From NCBI RefSeq assembly GCF_027587375.1, contig NZ_JAMXIC010000036.1:1-34889 (forward strand): 34,889 nt of DNA. The letters are read 5' to 3'. Each line of letters opens with the position of its first letter. The stretch's first letter is position 1. Origin of the DNA: Arthrobacter sp. B2a2-09 (GTDB taxonomy: Bacteria; Actinomycetota; Actinomycetes; Actinomycetales; Micrococcaceae). The notes below the pieces were generated by a model, which worked only from the letters and a program-made list of their open reading frames with translations, did no database searches and was not told the origin of the DNA. The position numbers and the translations under genes are program-made. Shown one piece after another: positions 8,892 to 16,038 of the stretch.

Positions 8892-9921
8892 GGAGAGAAC
8901 GCGGCTCCACCTTGACGGTGACTTTTGTGGCCTCGCCCGAGGGATCACCGTCAAGTTGTGTGGCCATCGGTTCGCTGCTGCTAATGACCACTTTGCCCGA
9001 ACGGTAGAAATTCATGACCGGCAGGTTCCGGTTGTGCTTGAACAAGACCTTGGCGTACACCGCGATCCACCCGATGGCGCTGCGGGGGCTCATGACCACA
9101 ACGTCCAGGACGCCGTCGTCGATCATCGCACCGGGGATGAAGTCGATGCCCCCTGGAATCAGGCCGCAGTTTGCGAACAAGACGCTTCGGATTTTCCGGG
9201 ATTGCTCCGGCTCGTCGTCCATGGCAATGGAGACCCTTTTGCGCCGGCCGGGCAGGTGGCGGACGCCCGCCTCGGTGTAGGCCAGCCAGCCGACTGCCTT
9301 CTTGAGGCCATCGTTGGTATCGCCCACAACCTCGGCATCCAGGCCCATGCCCGCGATCACCAGGAAAGCATGCTCGGAAGAGGCGCCCGTCCGCTCGTTG
9401 TGGATAGCCATTCGGGCGGTGTCGATGTACCGCTGGTGGCCGAAGAGCGCCGTGTGGACGTTGCCTCTCAGATCGTTGACATCCAGATTCACGTTGCGGG
9501 CCAGCAGGTTTCCGGTTCCCAGGGGAATCAAGCCCATCGCGACGTCGGTGTGCGCGAGGGCCTCTGCCACGACGCGCACGGTACCGTCGCCGCCGCCGAC
9601 GAGTACGACGTCGGGCCTATACGCCAGTGCCGCCTTGGCTTGCGAATGGCCGGGGTCCTCCGCGGTGGTGTCGAAGAAACGGGGTTCGTCCCAGCCCGCA
9701 AGATGGCAGGCATCCCGGATGATCCTCCGTGCATCCTCGGCCTTCGCCTTGACCGGGTTGAGGATCACGGCCACCCTCTGCAAGCCGGCTTCCGGCTTGT
9801 GTGCGTCCTCGTGCACAGCGCTGCGGGTATGCCTGGCCCTGAGCCGGCGCACGCCCCACCAACTGGAGACGGCGAAGACCACGCCCCCAGCCAGAATCAC
9901 ATACAGGATCCAGTTGCTCAT
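8875..9921 (-). CDS. Diacylglycerol kinase family lipid kinase
   Basis: A 348-aa protein with an N-terminal membrane-anchoring segment (residues ~4-22) and then a DAGK catalytic domain. The ILNPVKAKA strand near 53 is the conserved NP motif, GGGDGT at 109-114 is the nucleotide-binding signature and PLGTGN at 133-138 completes the site. The C-terminal half contains the second beta-sandwich domain (PGAMIDDGVLDVVV, QLDGDP). Family members (DgkB, YegS and related) phosphorylate diacylglycerol or other lipids at the inner membrane face; the exact lipid is not predictable. The gene is divergent from serS across a 111-bp gap. Confidence 0.9.
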   Translation of the reverse strand: MSNWILYVILAGGVVFAVSSWWGVRRLRARHTRSAVHEDAHKPEAGLQRVAVILNPVKAKAEDARRIIRDACHLAGWDEPRFFDTTAEDPGHSQAKAALAYRPDVVLVGGGDGTVRVVAEALAHTDVAMGLIPLGTGNLLARNVNLDVNDLRGNVHTALFGHQRYIDTARMAIHNERTGASSEHAFLVIAGMGLDAEVVGDTNDGLKKAVGWLAYTEAGVRHLPGRRKRVSIAMDDEPEQSRKIRSVLFANCGLIPGGIDFIPGAMIDDGVLDVVVMSPRSAIGWIAVYAKVLFKHNRNLPVMNFYRSGKVVISSSEPMATQLDGDPSGEATKVTVKVEPRSLLVRVQ

Positions 9922-10020
9922 GGTGCTTCAACCCTATCCCGCTGCAGGTGCGGCCGTGCACGGCGGCAGGGGGTGCCCGCCGCCGTCGGGCGCTTGCCGC
10001 GGAGCTGCGCGCTCATTCGA

Positions 10021-10035
10021 TACTCTTGTCTGGTG
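10021..10035 (+). promoter_or_regulatory. -10 box for a probably leaderless serS transcript
   Basis: TACTCT (10021-10026, TANNNT) lies exactly 6 nt before the serS GTG (10033), the spacing at which transcription would begin at the start codon. No Shine-Dalgarno sequence precedes the GTG, which fits leaderless translation, common in actinobacteria. Confidence 0.55.
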
Positions 10036-11313
10036 ATCGACGTAAAAGACCTCAGCGAAAACCCGGACAAGTTCCGTGCCAGCCAGCGCGCCCGCGGCGC
10101 CGACGAGTCCGTGGTGGACGCGATCATTTCCGCCGATGCAGACCGCCGCGCGGCCCTGATCCGCTACGAAAACCTCCGTGCGGAGCAGAACGTCTTCGGC
10201 AAGAAGGTGGCACAGGCCAAGGGCGAGGAAAAGCAGGCGCTGCTGGCCGAGGTCAAGGAACTGGCCAACTCGGTCAAGGCCGCCTCTGCCGAAGCCGACG
10301 CCGCCCAGGCCAAGCAGGAAGAACTGCTCCGTGTCATTCCCAACTTGATTGTGGACGGCGTGCCCGAGGGTGGCGAGGACGACTTCGTGGTGGTCAAGAC
10401 GGTCGGCACACCGCGCGAATTCCCTGACTTCGAGCCGAAGGACCACCTGGAAATCGGCGAACTCATTGGCGCGATCGACATGGAACGCGGCGCCAAGGTC
10501 TCCGGTGCGCGCTTCTACTTCCTCCGCGGCGTGGGTGCCCGCCTGGAGATGGCACTGCTGCAGATGGCCATGGACCAAGCCATCGAGGCCGGCTTCGTCC
10601 CGATGATCACCCCCACTTTGGTGCGTCCGGAGACCATGCAGGGCACCGGTTTCGACGTAAAGCACGACGCCGAGATCTACCGTCTCGCTGAAGACGACCT
10701 TTACCTCGTGGGAACCTCGGAAGTGGCCCTCGCCGGCTACCACGCGGACGAGATCCTGGACCTTTCCGCCGGCCCCATCCGCTACGCCGGGCAGAGTTCC
10801 TGCTACCGCCGCGAAGCCGGTTCGCACGGCAAGGACACCCGCGGCATCATCCGCGTCCACCAGTTCAACAAGGTGGAGATGTTCATCTACACCACGGTTG
10901 AAGAGGCCGCTGCTGAGCACGAGCGCCTCCTGGCCTGGGAAGAGGAAATGCTGGCCAAGGTCGAGCTTCCGTACCGCGTGATCGACACCGCGGCGGGCGA
11001 TCTCGGTATGTCCGCGGCCCGGAAGTTCGACTGCGAAGCCTGGGTCCCTACCCAGAACGCGTATCGCGAGCTCACGTCGACGTCCAACTGCACCACCTTC
11101 CAAGCCCGCCGCCTCAACATCCGTGAGCGTGCGGTCAATGAGGACGGCGTTGCGAAGGGCACCCGCGCCGTCGCCACCCTGAACGGGACGCTGGCCACCA
11201 CCCGCTGGATCGTGGCCATCCTGGAGCACCACCAGAACCCGGATGGCTCGGTCAACGTCCCCAAGGCACTCCAGAAGTACATTGGCGGCCTTGAGGTCCT
11301 GCCCGTTCTGTAG
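10033..11313 (+). CDS. serS: Serine--tRNA ligase
   Basis: A 426-aa class II aminoacyl-tRNA synthetase that charges tRNA-Ser (and tRNA-Sec where present). The N-terminal ~110 residues form the expected antiparallel coiled-coil arm, rich in Ala, Glu and Lys (KKVAQAKGEEKQALLAEVKE). The catalytic core shows TPTLVRPETMQGTGF, GTSEVALAGYH, motif 2 CYRREAGSHGKDTRGIIR and motif 3 GTRAVATLNGTLATTRW. The length is normal for SerRS. The frame is open 1.2 kb upstream to 8860, but that extension is only the shadow of the lipid kinase gene; GTG at 10033 gives the canonical start MIDVKDLSENPDKF. It appears leaderless. Confidence 0.97.
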   Translation: MIDVKDLSENPDKFRASQRARGADESVVDAIISADADRRAALIRYENLRAEQNVFGKKVAQAKGEEKQALLAEVKELANSVKAASAEADAAQAKQEELLRVIPNLIVDGVPEGGEDDFVVVKTVGTPREFPDFEPKDHLEIGELIGAIDMERGAKVSGARFYFLRGVGARLEMALLQMAMDQAIEAGFVPMITPTLVRPETMQGTGFDVKHDAEIYRLAEDDLYLVGTSEVALAGYHADEILDLSAGPIRYAGQSSCYRREAGSHGKDTRGIIRVHQFNKVEMFIYTTVEEAAAEHERLLAWEEEMLAKVELPYRVIDTAAGDLGMSAARKFDCEAWVPTQNAYRELTSTSNCTTFQARRLNIRERAVNEDGVAKGTRAVATLNGTLATTRWIVAILEHHQNPDGSVNVPKALQKYIGGLEVLPVL

Positions 11314-11389
11314 ACGCCGCGGACTGATCCTCCACAGCCTGGCTTTGTCCACATAGAGCCAAAACACGGCTGACGATGCGGAACGATCC

Positions 11390-12424
11390 ATGGATAGTAA
11401 TTCCATGGACATCCCTCCGCAGCTCATTGTTTCCGCCGAGCGGCTTGCTCTTACGGGCTCCACGGCTGGGATTCACAGACCGTTCAGGGCAGGCCGTCTC
11501 GTCCGGCTGAGGCGCGGGTACTACGTGAAAACCTCCACCTGGGTGGAAGCGACGCCTGCCCAGAGGTTCGAGTGGTCTGCAGCGGCGGTGGGTCTGGCAT
11601 TCGACCAGCCCGTCTTTTGCGGTGAGTCCGCAGCTGTCGTGCTCGGCGTCCCAACCCTTCGCCCCCCGGAGTTTGTCGATTTAGCCACTTCCTCGGAGCG
11701 GAACACCGGACGTCGGCCGGCAACATTCGTGGTCCACGGAAAAAGCGTGCTTGCCGAAAAGGCCCGGAATTCAGGCAACCATCCCATGCGCTACATCCTT
11801 CGACGCGACGCGCAGGCCGTGGTTTCCGGCCAGTTTTCCTGCACAAGTCCGGTGCAGACGGCCGTGGATGTCATGTGTTCCTCGTCCTTCAGCCGCGCGC
11901 TGGTTGTAGCTGACGGAATCGCACGAATGTTGTGGGAGCAGGGTTTGCTTGGGCAGGATGCCTGCTTGATCGAACACCCTGAGATCGCCTTGGCACTTGA
12001 CGGGATCGTGGATGAAGCCACCAAACACCGAGCAGTCCGCATCGCGAGCCTGGCCAACACGAAGGCCGAATCAGCCGGGGAGTCGTTCAGCAGGGCTGTC
12101 ATCGAACTGCTGCGCTTTGAGCAACCGCTCCAACAGCACACGATTCCCGACTCCGGCCAGTTCGTTGCCAGGACCGATTTTTGGTGGCCGGATCAATCGA
12201 TAGCGGGCGAATTCGATGGCAAGCAAAAGTACGCGGTCGAGGACATGCAGGGGGATTGGAGCGCGGCGGAGCTCGTCTATCGGGAGAAGCTACGTGCGGA
12301 CAGCATCCGAGCATTGGGGTTCACCGTAGTCAGGTGGAATTGGGCAGATCTGGGACAGCCAGGCCGTCTTCGGCAGAAGCTCTTGCGTGCCGGACTACTA
12401 CCTCGGACCAGAGCCTCAAGTTAA
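11390..12424 (+). CDS. AbiEi-like N-terminal domain protein with nuclease-like C-terminus (DUF559 type)
   Basis: A 344-aa protein of unknown function. The N-terminal ~60 residues resemble the winged-helix AbiEi antitoxin domain (context RAGRLVRLRRGYYV). The C-terminal ~75 residues look like a very-short-patch-repair / DUF559 endonuclease fold: GEFDGKQKY at ~273-281, then REKLRADSIRALGFTVVRW, the D...K/Q and (R)xLGxxVxRW pattern of PD-(D/E)XK-like proteins. Such proteins are common in actinobacteria, usually as orphans annotated as type IV antitoxin-domain or hypothetical. No AbiEii toxin gene follows, so a toxin-antitoxin role is not supported. A second in-frame ATG at 11405 is an equally possible start; neither has a Shine-Dalgarno sequence. 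Confidence 0.7.
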   Translation: MDSNSMDIPPQLIVSAERLALTGSTAGIHRPFRAGRLVRLRRGYYVKTSTWVEATPAQRFEWSAAAVGLAFDQPVFCGESAAVVLGVPTLRPPEFVDLATSSERNTGRRPATFVVHGKSVLAEKARNSGNHPMRYILRRDAQAVVSGQFSCTSPVQTAVDVMCSSSFSRALVVADGIARMLWEQGLLGQDACLIEHPEIALALDGIVDEATKHRAVRIASLANTKAESAGESFSRAVIELLRFEQPLQQHTIPDSGQFVARTDFWWPDQSIAGEFDGKQKYAVEDMQGDWSAAELVYREKLRADSIRALGFTVVRWNWADLGQPGRLRQKLLRAGLLPRTRASS

Positions 12425-12524
12425 TATTCACACTGTGGAAAACGTGGGAGTATTCACCGCGTGTTAATCCCTTGCTGTGGCCTGCGTCCTAGCTGGTGTC
12501 GGTGGGGTCTGCTTCACTGGAGGC

Positions 12525-13370
12525 ATGACTATTTTGACTGGTACCTCAGTCGCTGGCATCGATGACCAGCGGAATTTGAATCACAAACTCATGGTCGCGT
12601 TGGACGTCGACGGAACCCTCGTGGATCACGACGGCCACATGTCACCAGGTGTCCGCGACGCCGCAAGGGCAGTCGTCGCCCACGGCCACGACGTCCTGAT
12701 CGCCACCGGCCGCTCGTTGAACGCCACCTTGCCCATCATTGAGCAGATCGGACTGGAACGCGGTTATGCCGTGTGCTGCAACGGCGGCGTCACGTTGAGG
12801 CTCGACCCCCAGTTGGACACAGGCTACGAGATCATTCACAAGGCCACTTTCGATCCCGCCCCGGCGTTGATGGCACTTCGCGAGCAGCTTCCGTCCGCCA
12901 AGTACGCGCTTGAGGACGAGGACGGGAACTTCCTCTCCACCGAGCGATTCCAGGACGCCAGCTTCGGCGTCGAGGCAATCGGCGTCGATTTCCAGACCAT
13001 GCTGGATGCCACCGCGGTGCGCGTCGTGGTGTTCAGCAGCGAGAATACAGCCGAAGAGTTTTCCACAGCCATTCGCAAGATCGGGCTGTCCGGGGTCACC
13101 TACTCAGTGGGCTGGACGGCCTGGCTGGATATCGCCGCCGCCGGGGTCACCAAGGCCAGCGCCCTGGAGCAGCTGCGCCAGCGACTCGGCACGCACCCCC
13201 GCCACACGGTGGCAGTGGGGGACGGCCGCAATGACATCGAGATGCTCAGCTGGGCTGGGCGCGGTGTTGCCATGGGCCAGGCACCTGAGGAAGTCATCGC
13301 CGTCGCGGATGAGGTCACCGCTTCGGTGTACGACGACGGCGCGGCCCTCATCCTGCGCCGCCTACTGTAA
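12525..13370 (+). CDS. Cof-type HAD-superfamily phosphatase
   Basis: A 281-aa haloacid-dehalogenase hydrolase of the Cof / class IIB type. Motif I is DVDGTLV with nucleophile Asp27 and acid/base Asp29, motif II is IATGRS, motif III is the Lys of GVTKASALEQL, and motif IV is GDGRNDIEML (Asp-Asp metal site). A C2-type cap lies between motifs II and III. Cof enzymes dephosphorylate sugar phosphates, nucleotides or cofactor precursors; the substrate cannot be assigned. The ATG at 12525 has GGAGG only 1 nt upstream, which is too close, so a later start at ATG 12591 remains possible, but the extra N-terminus is usual in relatives. It converges on the FUSC gene. Confidence 0.88.
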   Translation: MTILTGTSVAGIDDQRNLNHKLMVALDVDGTLVDHDGHMSPGVRDAARAVVAHGHDVLIATGRSLNATLPIIEQIGLERGYAVCCNGGVTLRLDPQLDTGYEIIHKATFDPAPALMALREQLPSAKYALEDEDGNFLSTERFQDASFGVEAIGVDFQTMLDATAVRVVVFSSENTAEEFSTAIRKIGLSGVTYSVGWTAWLDIAAAGVTKASALEQLRQRLGTHPRHTVAVGDGRNDIEMLSWAGRGVAMGQAPEEVIAVADEVTASVYDDGAALILRRLL

Positions 13371-13393
13371 AAGCCCCGGCAGCGGAGCTAGCC

Positions 13394-13408
13394 GGCGGAC
13401 GCTCCGCC
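13394..13408. terminator. Hairpin between convergent genes
   Basis: GGCGGA-CGC-TCCGCC has perfect 6-bp arms and a 3-nt loop. It lies in the 50-bp gap between the stops of the HAD phosphatase (+) and the FUSC exporter (-). No T-tract; possible bidirectional terminator. Confidence 0.35.
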
Positions 13409-13420
13409 TCGCCAACCAGC

Positions 13421-14503
13421 TCAGGCGGCGTCGGAGACCACGGTGATGATACGCCGCAGGCTCATGGCCACCGACGCGGTGGCGTTCACGGACACCTGGC
13501 CGGCGGCGGCCTCCGTGAGGGTGTCACTTAGTGCTGCCACACTGTCCCGGGCTTCGTCCAAGGCGCTCTTCAAATCTTCGGCGTCTGCATGCCTCCATTG
13601 CCGAATCGCTGCCGCAACGTCCTCCAGGGCCTTAGCCAAATTTGGCGGGACACCCTCTGGAATGACCGTTCCCGCGTCCTCTTCCCAGATCACGCTTGCC
13701 AGGACGTCCGTGACGTCCTGGACGTGAAAGGTCAGCCGTTCCACCGCGCGCAATCCGGCCAGGTCGCCGGGCAGGCGCCCAGCTCGACGGCGGGACCGCG
13801 GGTTGGCTTTGGCGCTCAATTTCGCCGCCTGGACAGCTGTCCGCACGGCGGTCGCGGTACGTGCGAGCTCGCCGCTGCGGCTCGCCCAATCCTCATGGTC
13901 CGGTGGCCAGGATTCGGTCATGGCGCTGGCCATGTCCCTGAGTTGCTTGGACAGTGCCCGTTGGTGTCCGTCGATGGCAGGATCGATGCCTTCAAGATGC
14001 AGGGGAGGGAAGACCAACCAGTTCAAGGCGAAACCGACCGCCACCCCCATAGCCATTTGCAGGACATACGCGAAAGAGAAGCCCTGCGCATTCGAATAAC
14101 CCAGCACCAGGACAAACAACGCCGCCATGGGAACCCATTCGGAGGCGCTTCCGAGTCTTGGCAGGCCGCCGATGACCACGCCCAGCCCGACCACTACCGC
14201 CACCGCCAGCGCAGTCGGGGCGGTAACTGTGGTCACTGCGAAGGCCATCGCTATGCCCAATCCGAGTCCAAGCAGGCTTTGCAGCCCGTGCTTGGCGGAC
14301 GCCGCAACGGTGGGGTGCATGCTGACCAAGACGCCCAGGGGTGCGTAATACGGGTAGGCGGCGGCCGACCCGGGCATCAGTGGCGCGAGGTACCAAGCCA
14401 GCCCGGCAGCGACGGCCGTCTTGCCAGCAAAGAGGAGCCGGTGGCCTGTGACAGCCTGCCTGAGCGCTGGAAGAAGCCGCCCAAGTTTTGGCTTGGGGAT
14501 CAT
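13421..14503 (-). CDS. FUSC-family / aromatic acid exporter-like membrane protein
   Basis: A 360-aa protein. Residues ~25-170 contain about six closely packed hydrophobic segments (LFAGKTAVAAGLAWYLAP, YYAPLGVLVSMHP, GLGLGIAMAFAVTTV and others), the half-repeat of the FUSC / ArAE fusaric and aromatic acid efflux family. The remaining half is hydrophilic, alpha-helical and rich in Ala, Arg and Glu, typical of the cytoplasmic part. The substrate is unknown. There is no Shine-Dalgarno sequence before the ATG; instead a TACCTT -10-like box (14510-14515) is 6 nt upstream, as at serS, so the mRNA may be leaderless. The next gene upstream on the same strand is a SatD-like HTH protein 68 nt away, a possible regulator. 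Confidence 0.8.
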   Translation of the reverse strand: MIPKPKLGRLLPALRQAVTGHRLLFAGKTAVAAGLAWYLAPLMPGSAAAYPYYAPLGVLVSMHPTVAASAKHGLQSLLGLGLGIAMAFAVTTVTAPTALAVAVVVGLGVVIGGLPRLGSASEWVPMAALFVLVLGYSNAQGFSFAYVLQMAMGVAVGFALNWLVFPPLHLEGIDPAIDGHQRALSKQLRDMASAMTESWPPDHEDWASRSGELARTATAVRTAVQAAKLSAKANPRSRRRAGRLPGDLAGLRAVERLTFHVQDVTDVLASVIWEEDAGTVIPEGVPPNLAKALEDVAAAIRQWRHADAEDLKSALDEARDSVAALSDTLTEAAAGQVSVNATASVAMSLRRIITVVSDAA

Positions 14504-14571
14504 GGACCCAAGGTAGGCGGAGATGGCGGGATGTGTCGAGGGCTACTTCGGCTGAAGGACCGCCGAGCTAA

Positions 14572-15171
14572 TCAGTAAACCTCGAGGATCAACTGCAGCA
14601 AGCGCGCTGCGGCCGGCCTGGCGGCGTGCTCCTCCACCCATTGGGCGCGGGCCAGTGCCTTACTCACGGCTTGGGTGCTGATCCCCAGTTCCTGCGCCAC
14701 GGTCTTCTGCTGTCCACGCACGCCGGGCGTCAGCAGGTCCAGCACGCGCCACTCAGCAACGCTCCGGTGCTGCACAATGTGCCCTAGGAGCCGCAGCACA
14801 GCCTCCGATTCGGCAGCGAGTGCAGCGATCGGCCCCTCGACGGCCACCGGGATTCGCTCCTTGCCATTCCGCAAGCGGTCCACGGCGCGGCGTGCGTAGA
14901 CAAGGCCGTGTCCGGAGGCGTCTTTGATTTGCTTGGGCAGGGGTTCGTTGACCGGTCCGACCCCGATTCCCACGTACCACTGTCCGCTCCGCAAGGCGAT
15001 GAGCGCTGAATCCACGGCCTGGTGCGGGAATTCCACGATGCCCTGGACTTCATCCTCCACCGAGCGGTCAAAGTCCAAGCGCGCAGGGATGTGGCGCAGG
15101 TCTTTGAGTAGCTGCGGTACGAGGTCTCCGTTGCCGCGGCTGTCGCGTTGGTTAATGGTCAGCGTGAACAT
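14572..15171 (-). CDS. SatD-like protein with C-terminal MarR-like helix-turn-helix
   Basis: A 199-aa protein. Residues 1-110 resemble the SatD family (TINQRDSRGNGDLVPQLL at the start, then DRSVEDEVQGIVEFP and WYVGIGVGPVNEPLP). The C-terminus (about 140-185) contains a helix-turn-helix, QQKTVAQELGISTQAVSKAL, suggesting DNA binding. SatD of Streptococcus mutans belongs to a secretion/acid-tolerance locus, but its biochemical role is unclear, so I assign no function. The gene lies upstream of and co-directional with the FUSC exporter, and downstream of a repeat-rich intergenic region that separates it from ppa. No ribosome-binding site is evident before the ATG at 15171. Confidence 0.65.
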   Translation of the reverse strand: MFTLTINQRDSRGNGDLVPQLLKDLRHIPARLDFDRSVEDEVQGIVEFPHQAVDSALIALRSGQWYVGIGVGPVNEPLPKQIKDASGHGLVYARRAVDRLRNGKERIPVAVEGPIAALAAESEAVLRLLGHIVQHRSVAEWRVLDLLTPGVRGQQKTVAQELGISTQAVSKALARAQWVEEHAARPAAARLLQLILEVY

Positions 15172-15238
15172 GGTGGATCACACATTACCGGCAGGTAGCT
15201 GACTTTCAAGCGGTTAATCCACAGCCAACTGGGTCGTT

Positions 15239-15287
15239 ACGACGGCGGCGGGTGCGGTTCACGTGGAACCGCACCCGCCGCCGTCGT
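15239..15287. terminator. Perfect 22-bp inverted repeat
   Basis: Arms 15239-15260 and 15266-15287 are perfectly complementary over 22 bp (starting ACGACGGCGGCGGG), with a 5-nt loop ACGTG. On the minus strand this very stable hairpin lies about 127 nt after the ppa stop and 68 nt before the SatD-like gene's start. No T-run follows. Terminator or attenuator is the simplest reading; a structured mobile repeat is another. Confidence 0.6.
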
Positions 15288-15298
15288 GCACCATCGCA

Positions 15299-15412
15299 GG
15301 GCCCACGCCACCGAGGGGCCCCGAACGAGCTTGCGCGTTTGGGGAGGTAGCGGGTGGGCCCACGCTACCGAGGGGCCCCAAACGAGCTTGCGAGTTTGGG
15401 GAGGTAGTGGGG
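15299..15412. repeat. Two tandem copies of a 57-bp palindromic element
   Basis: Units 15299-15355 and 15356-15412 match at 52 of 57 positions. Each begins GGGCCCACGC, holds the palindrome GGGGCCCC, an inverted repeat of the form CCCCAAAC-N10-GTTTGGGG (perfect in copy 2) and an outer CTACC...GGTAG pair, so each can fold. It resembles a REP-type extragenic palindrome. It begins directly behind the ppa stop codon. Confidence 0.8.
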
Positions 15413-15413
15413 A

Positions 15414-15902
15414 TTAGTGGGAGACCGGAACGTAACGCTTGATGGAAGCTTCAAGCTCGGCTTCGGCGGCCGCGCGGTCGGCCCAGCCTTCAGCCTTGAC
15501 CCACTTGCCCGGCTCAAGGTCCTTGTAACGGGTGAAGAAGTGCTCGATTTCCTTGATCAGGAATTCGCTGACATCGGAGATTTCCTGGATGTGGTCGAAG
15601 CGCGGGTCGACCGGAACGCACAGGACCTTGGCGTCTCCGCCGCCGTCGTCGGTCATGTTGAAAACGCCGATGGGGCGGGACTCAACGATGACCCCGGGGT
15701 ACAGGTCGAAATCCTGCAGGAGCACCAGTGCGTCCAGCGGGTCGCCGTCCTCGCCCAGGGTGTTCTCGAAGAACCCGTAGTGGGTGGGGTACTGCATGGA
15801 CGTGAACAGGACGCGGTCCAGGCGGACGCGGCCGGTCTCGTGGTCAACTTCGTACTTGACGCGCGACCCCTTGGGGATCTCGATCGTGACGTCGTGCTTC
15901 AT
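15414..15902 (-). CDS. ppa: Inorganic pyrophosphatase (family I)
   Basis: A 162-aa soluble family I pyrophosphatase, which hydrolyses pyrophosphate and pulls biosynthetic reactions forward. The signature DGDPLDALV supplies the Mg-binding aspartates. The surrounding YPTHYGFFENTLGEDGDP, DPRFDHIQEI and FFTRYKDLEPGKW segments are typical of bacterial enzymes of this size. The frame is open to 16013, but the ATG at 15902 has AGGAG seven nt upstream and yields the conserved MKHDVTIEIPKGSRVKYE start. It diverges from dacB; the shared 136-bp region contains a probable ppa promoter. Confidence 0.97.
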   Translation of the reverse strand: MKHDVTIEIPKGSRVKYEVDHETGRVRLDRVLFTSMQYPTHYGFFENTLGEDGDPLDALVLLQDFDLYPGVIVESRPIGVFNMTDDGGGDAKVLCVPVDPRFDHIQEISDVSEFLIKEIEHFFTRYKDLEPGKWVKAEGWADRAAAEAELEASIKRYVPVSH

Positions 15903-15971
15903 GGAATGCTCCTTGACGGTATTGGCATGGGCGCGGCAACAGAGCAGCCGACGCCGCCGACTACTATTGAG

Positions 15972-16000
15972 GATATAGCGAGAGGCCCAAGTTTCTTGAA
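15972..16000 (-). promoter_or_regulatory. Putative ppa promoter
   Basis: On the minus strand, TTCAAG (15995-16000) and TATATC (15972-15977) are separated by 17 bp. A 12-bp palindrome GTTTCTTGAAAC (15991-16002) overlaps the -35. The leader to the ppa ATG would be about 60 nt. Confidence 0.35.
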
Positions 16001-16038
16001 ACGGTGGGGACATTCAAGACTTTGAGGACTAAGGCTGC

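Noticed and set aside
8860..10032. N-terminal extension of serS by about 390 residues
   Set aside because: The extension is antisense to the lipid kinase gene; serS motifs begin only at GTG 10033 and normal length is reached from there.
9934..11463. 509-aa open frame opposite serS
   Set aside because: High-GC antisense shadow; low-complexity composition and no ribosome-binding site, while serS is complete on the other strand.
11390..12424. Complete AbiE toxin-antitoxin system
   Set aside because: No AbiEii-type nucleotidyltransferase gene is adjacent, and the protein's C-terminus is not antitoxin-like.
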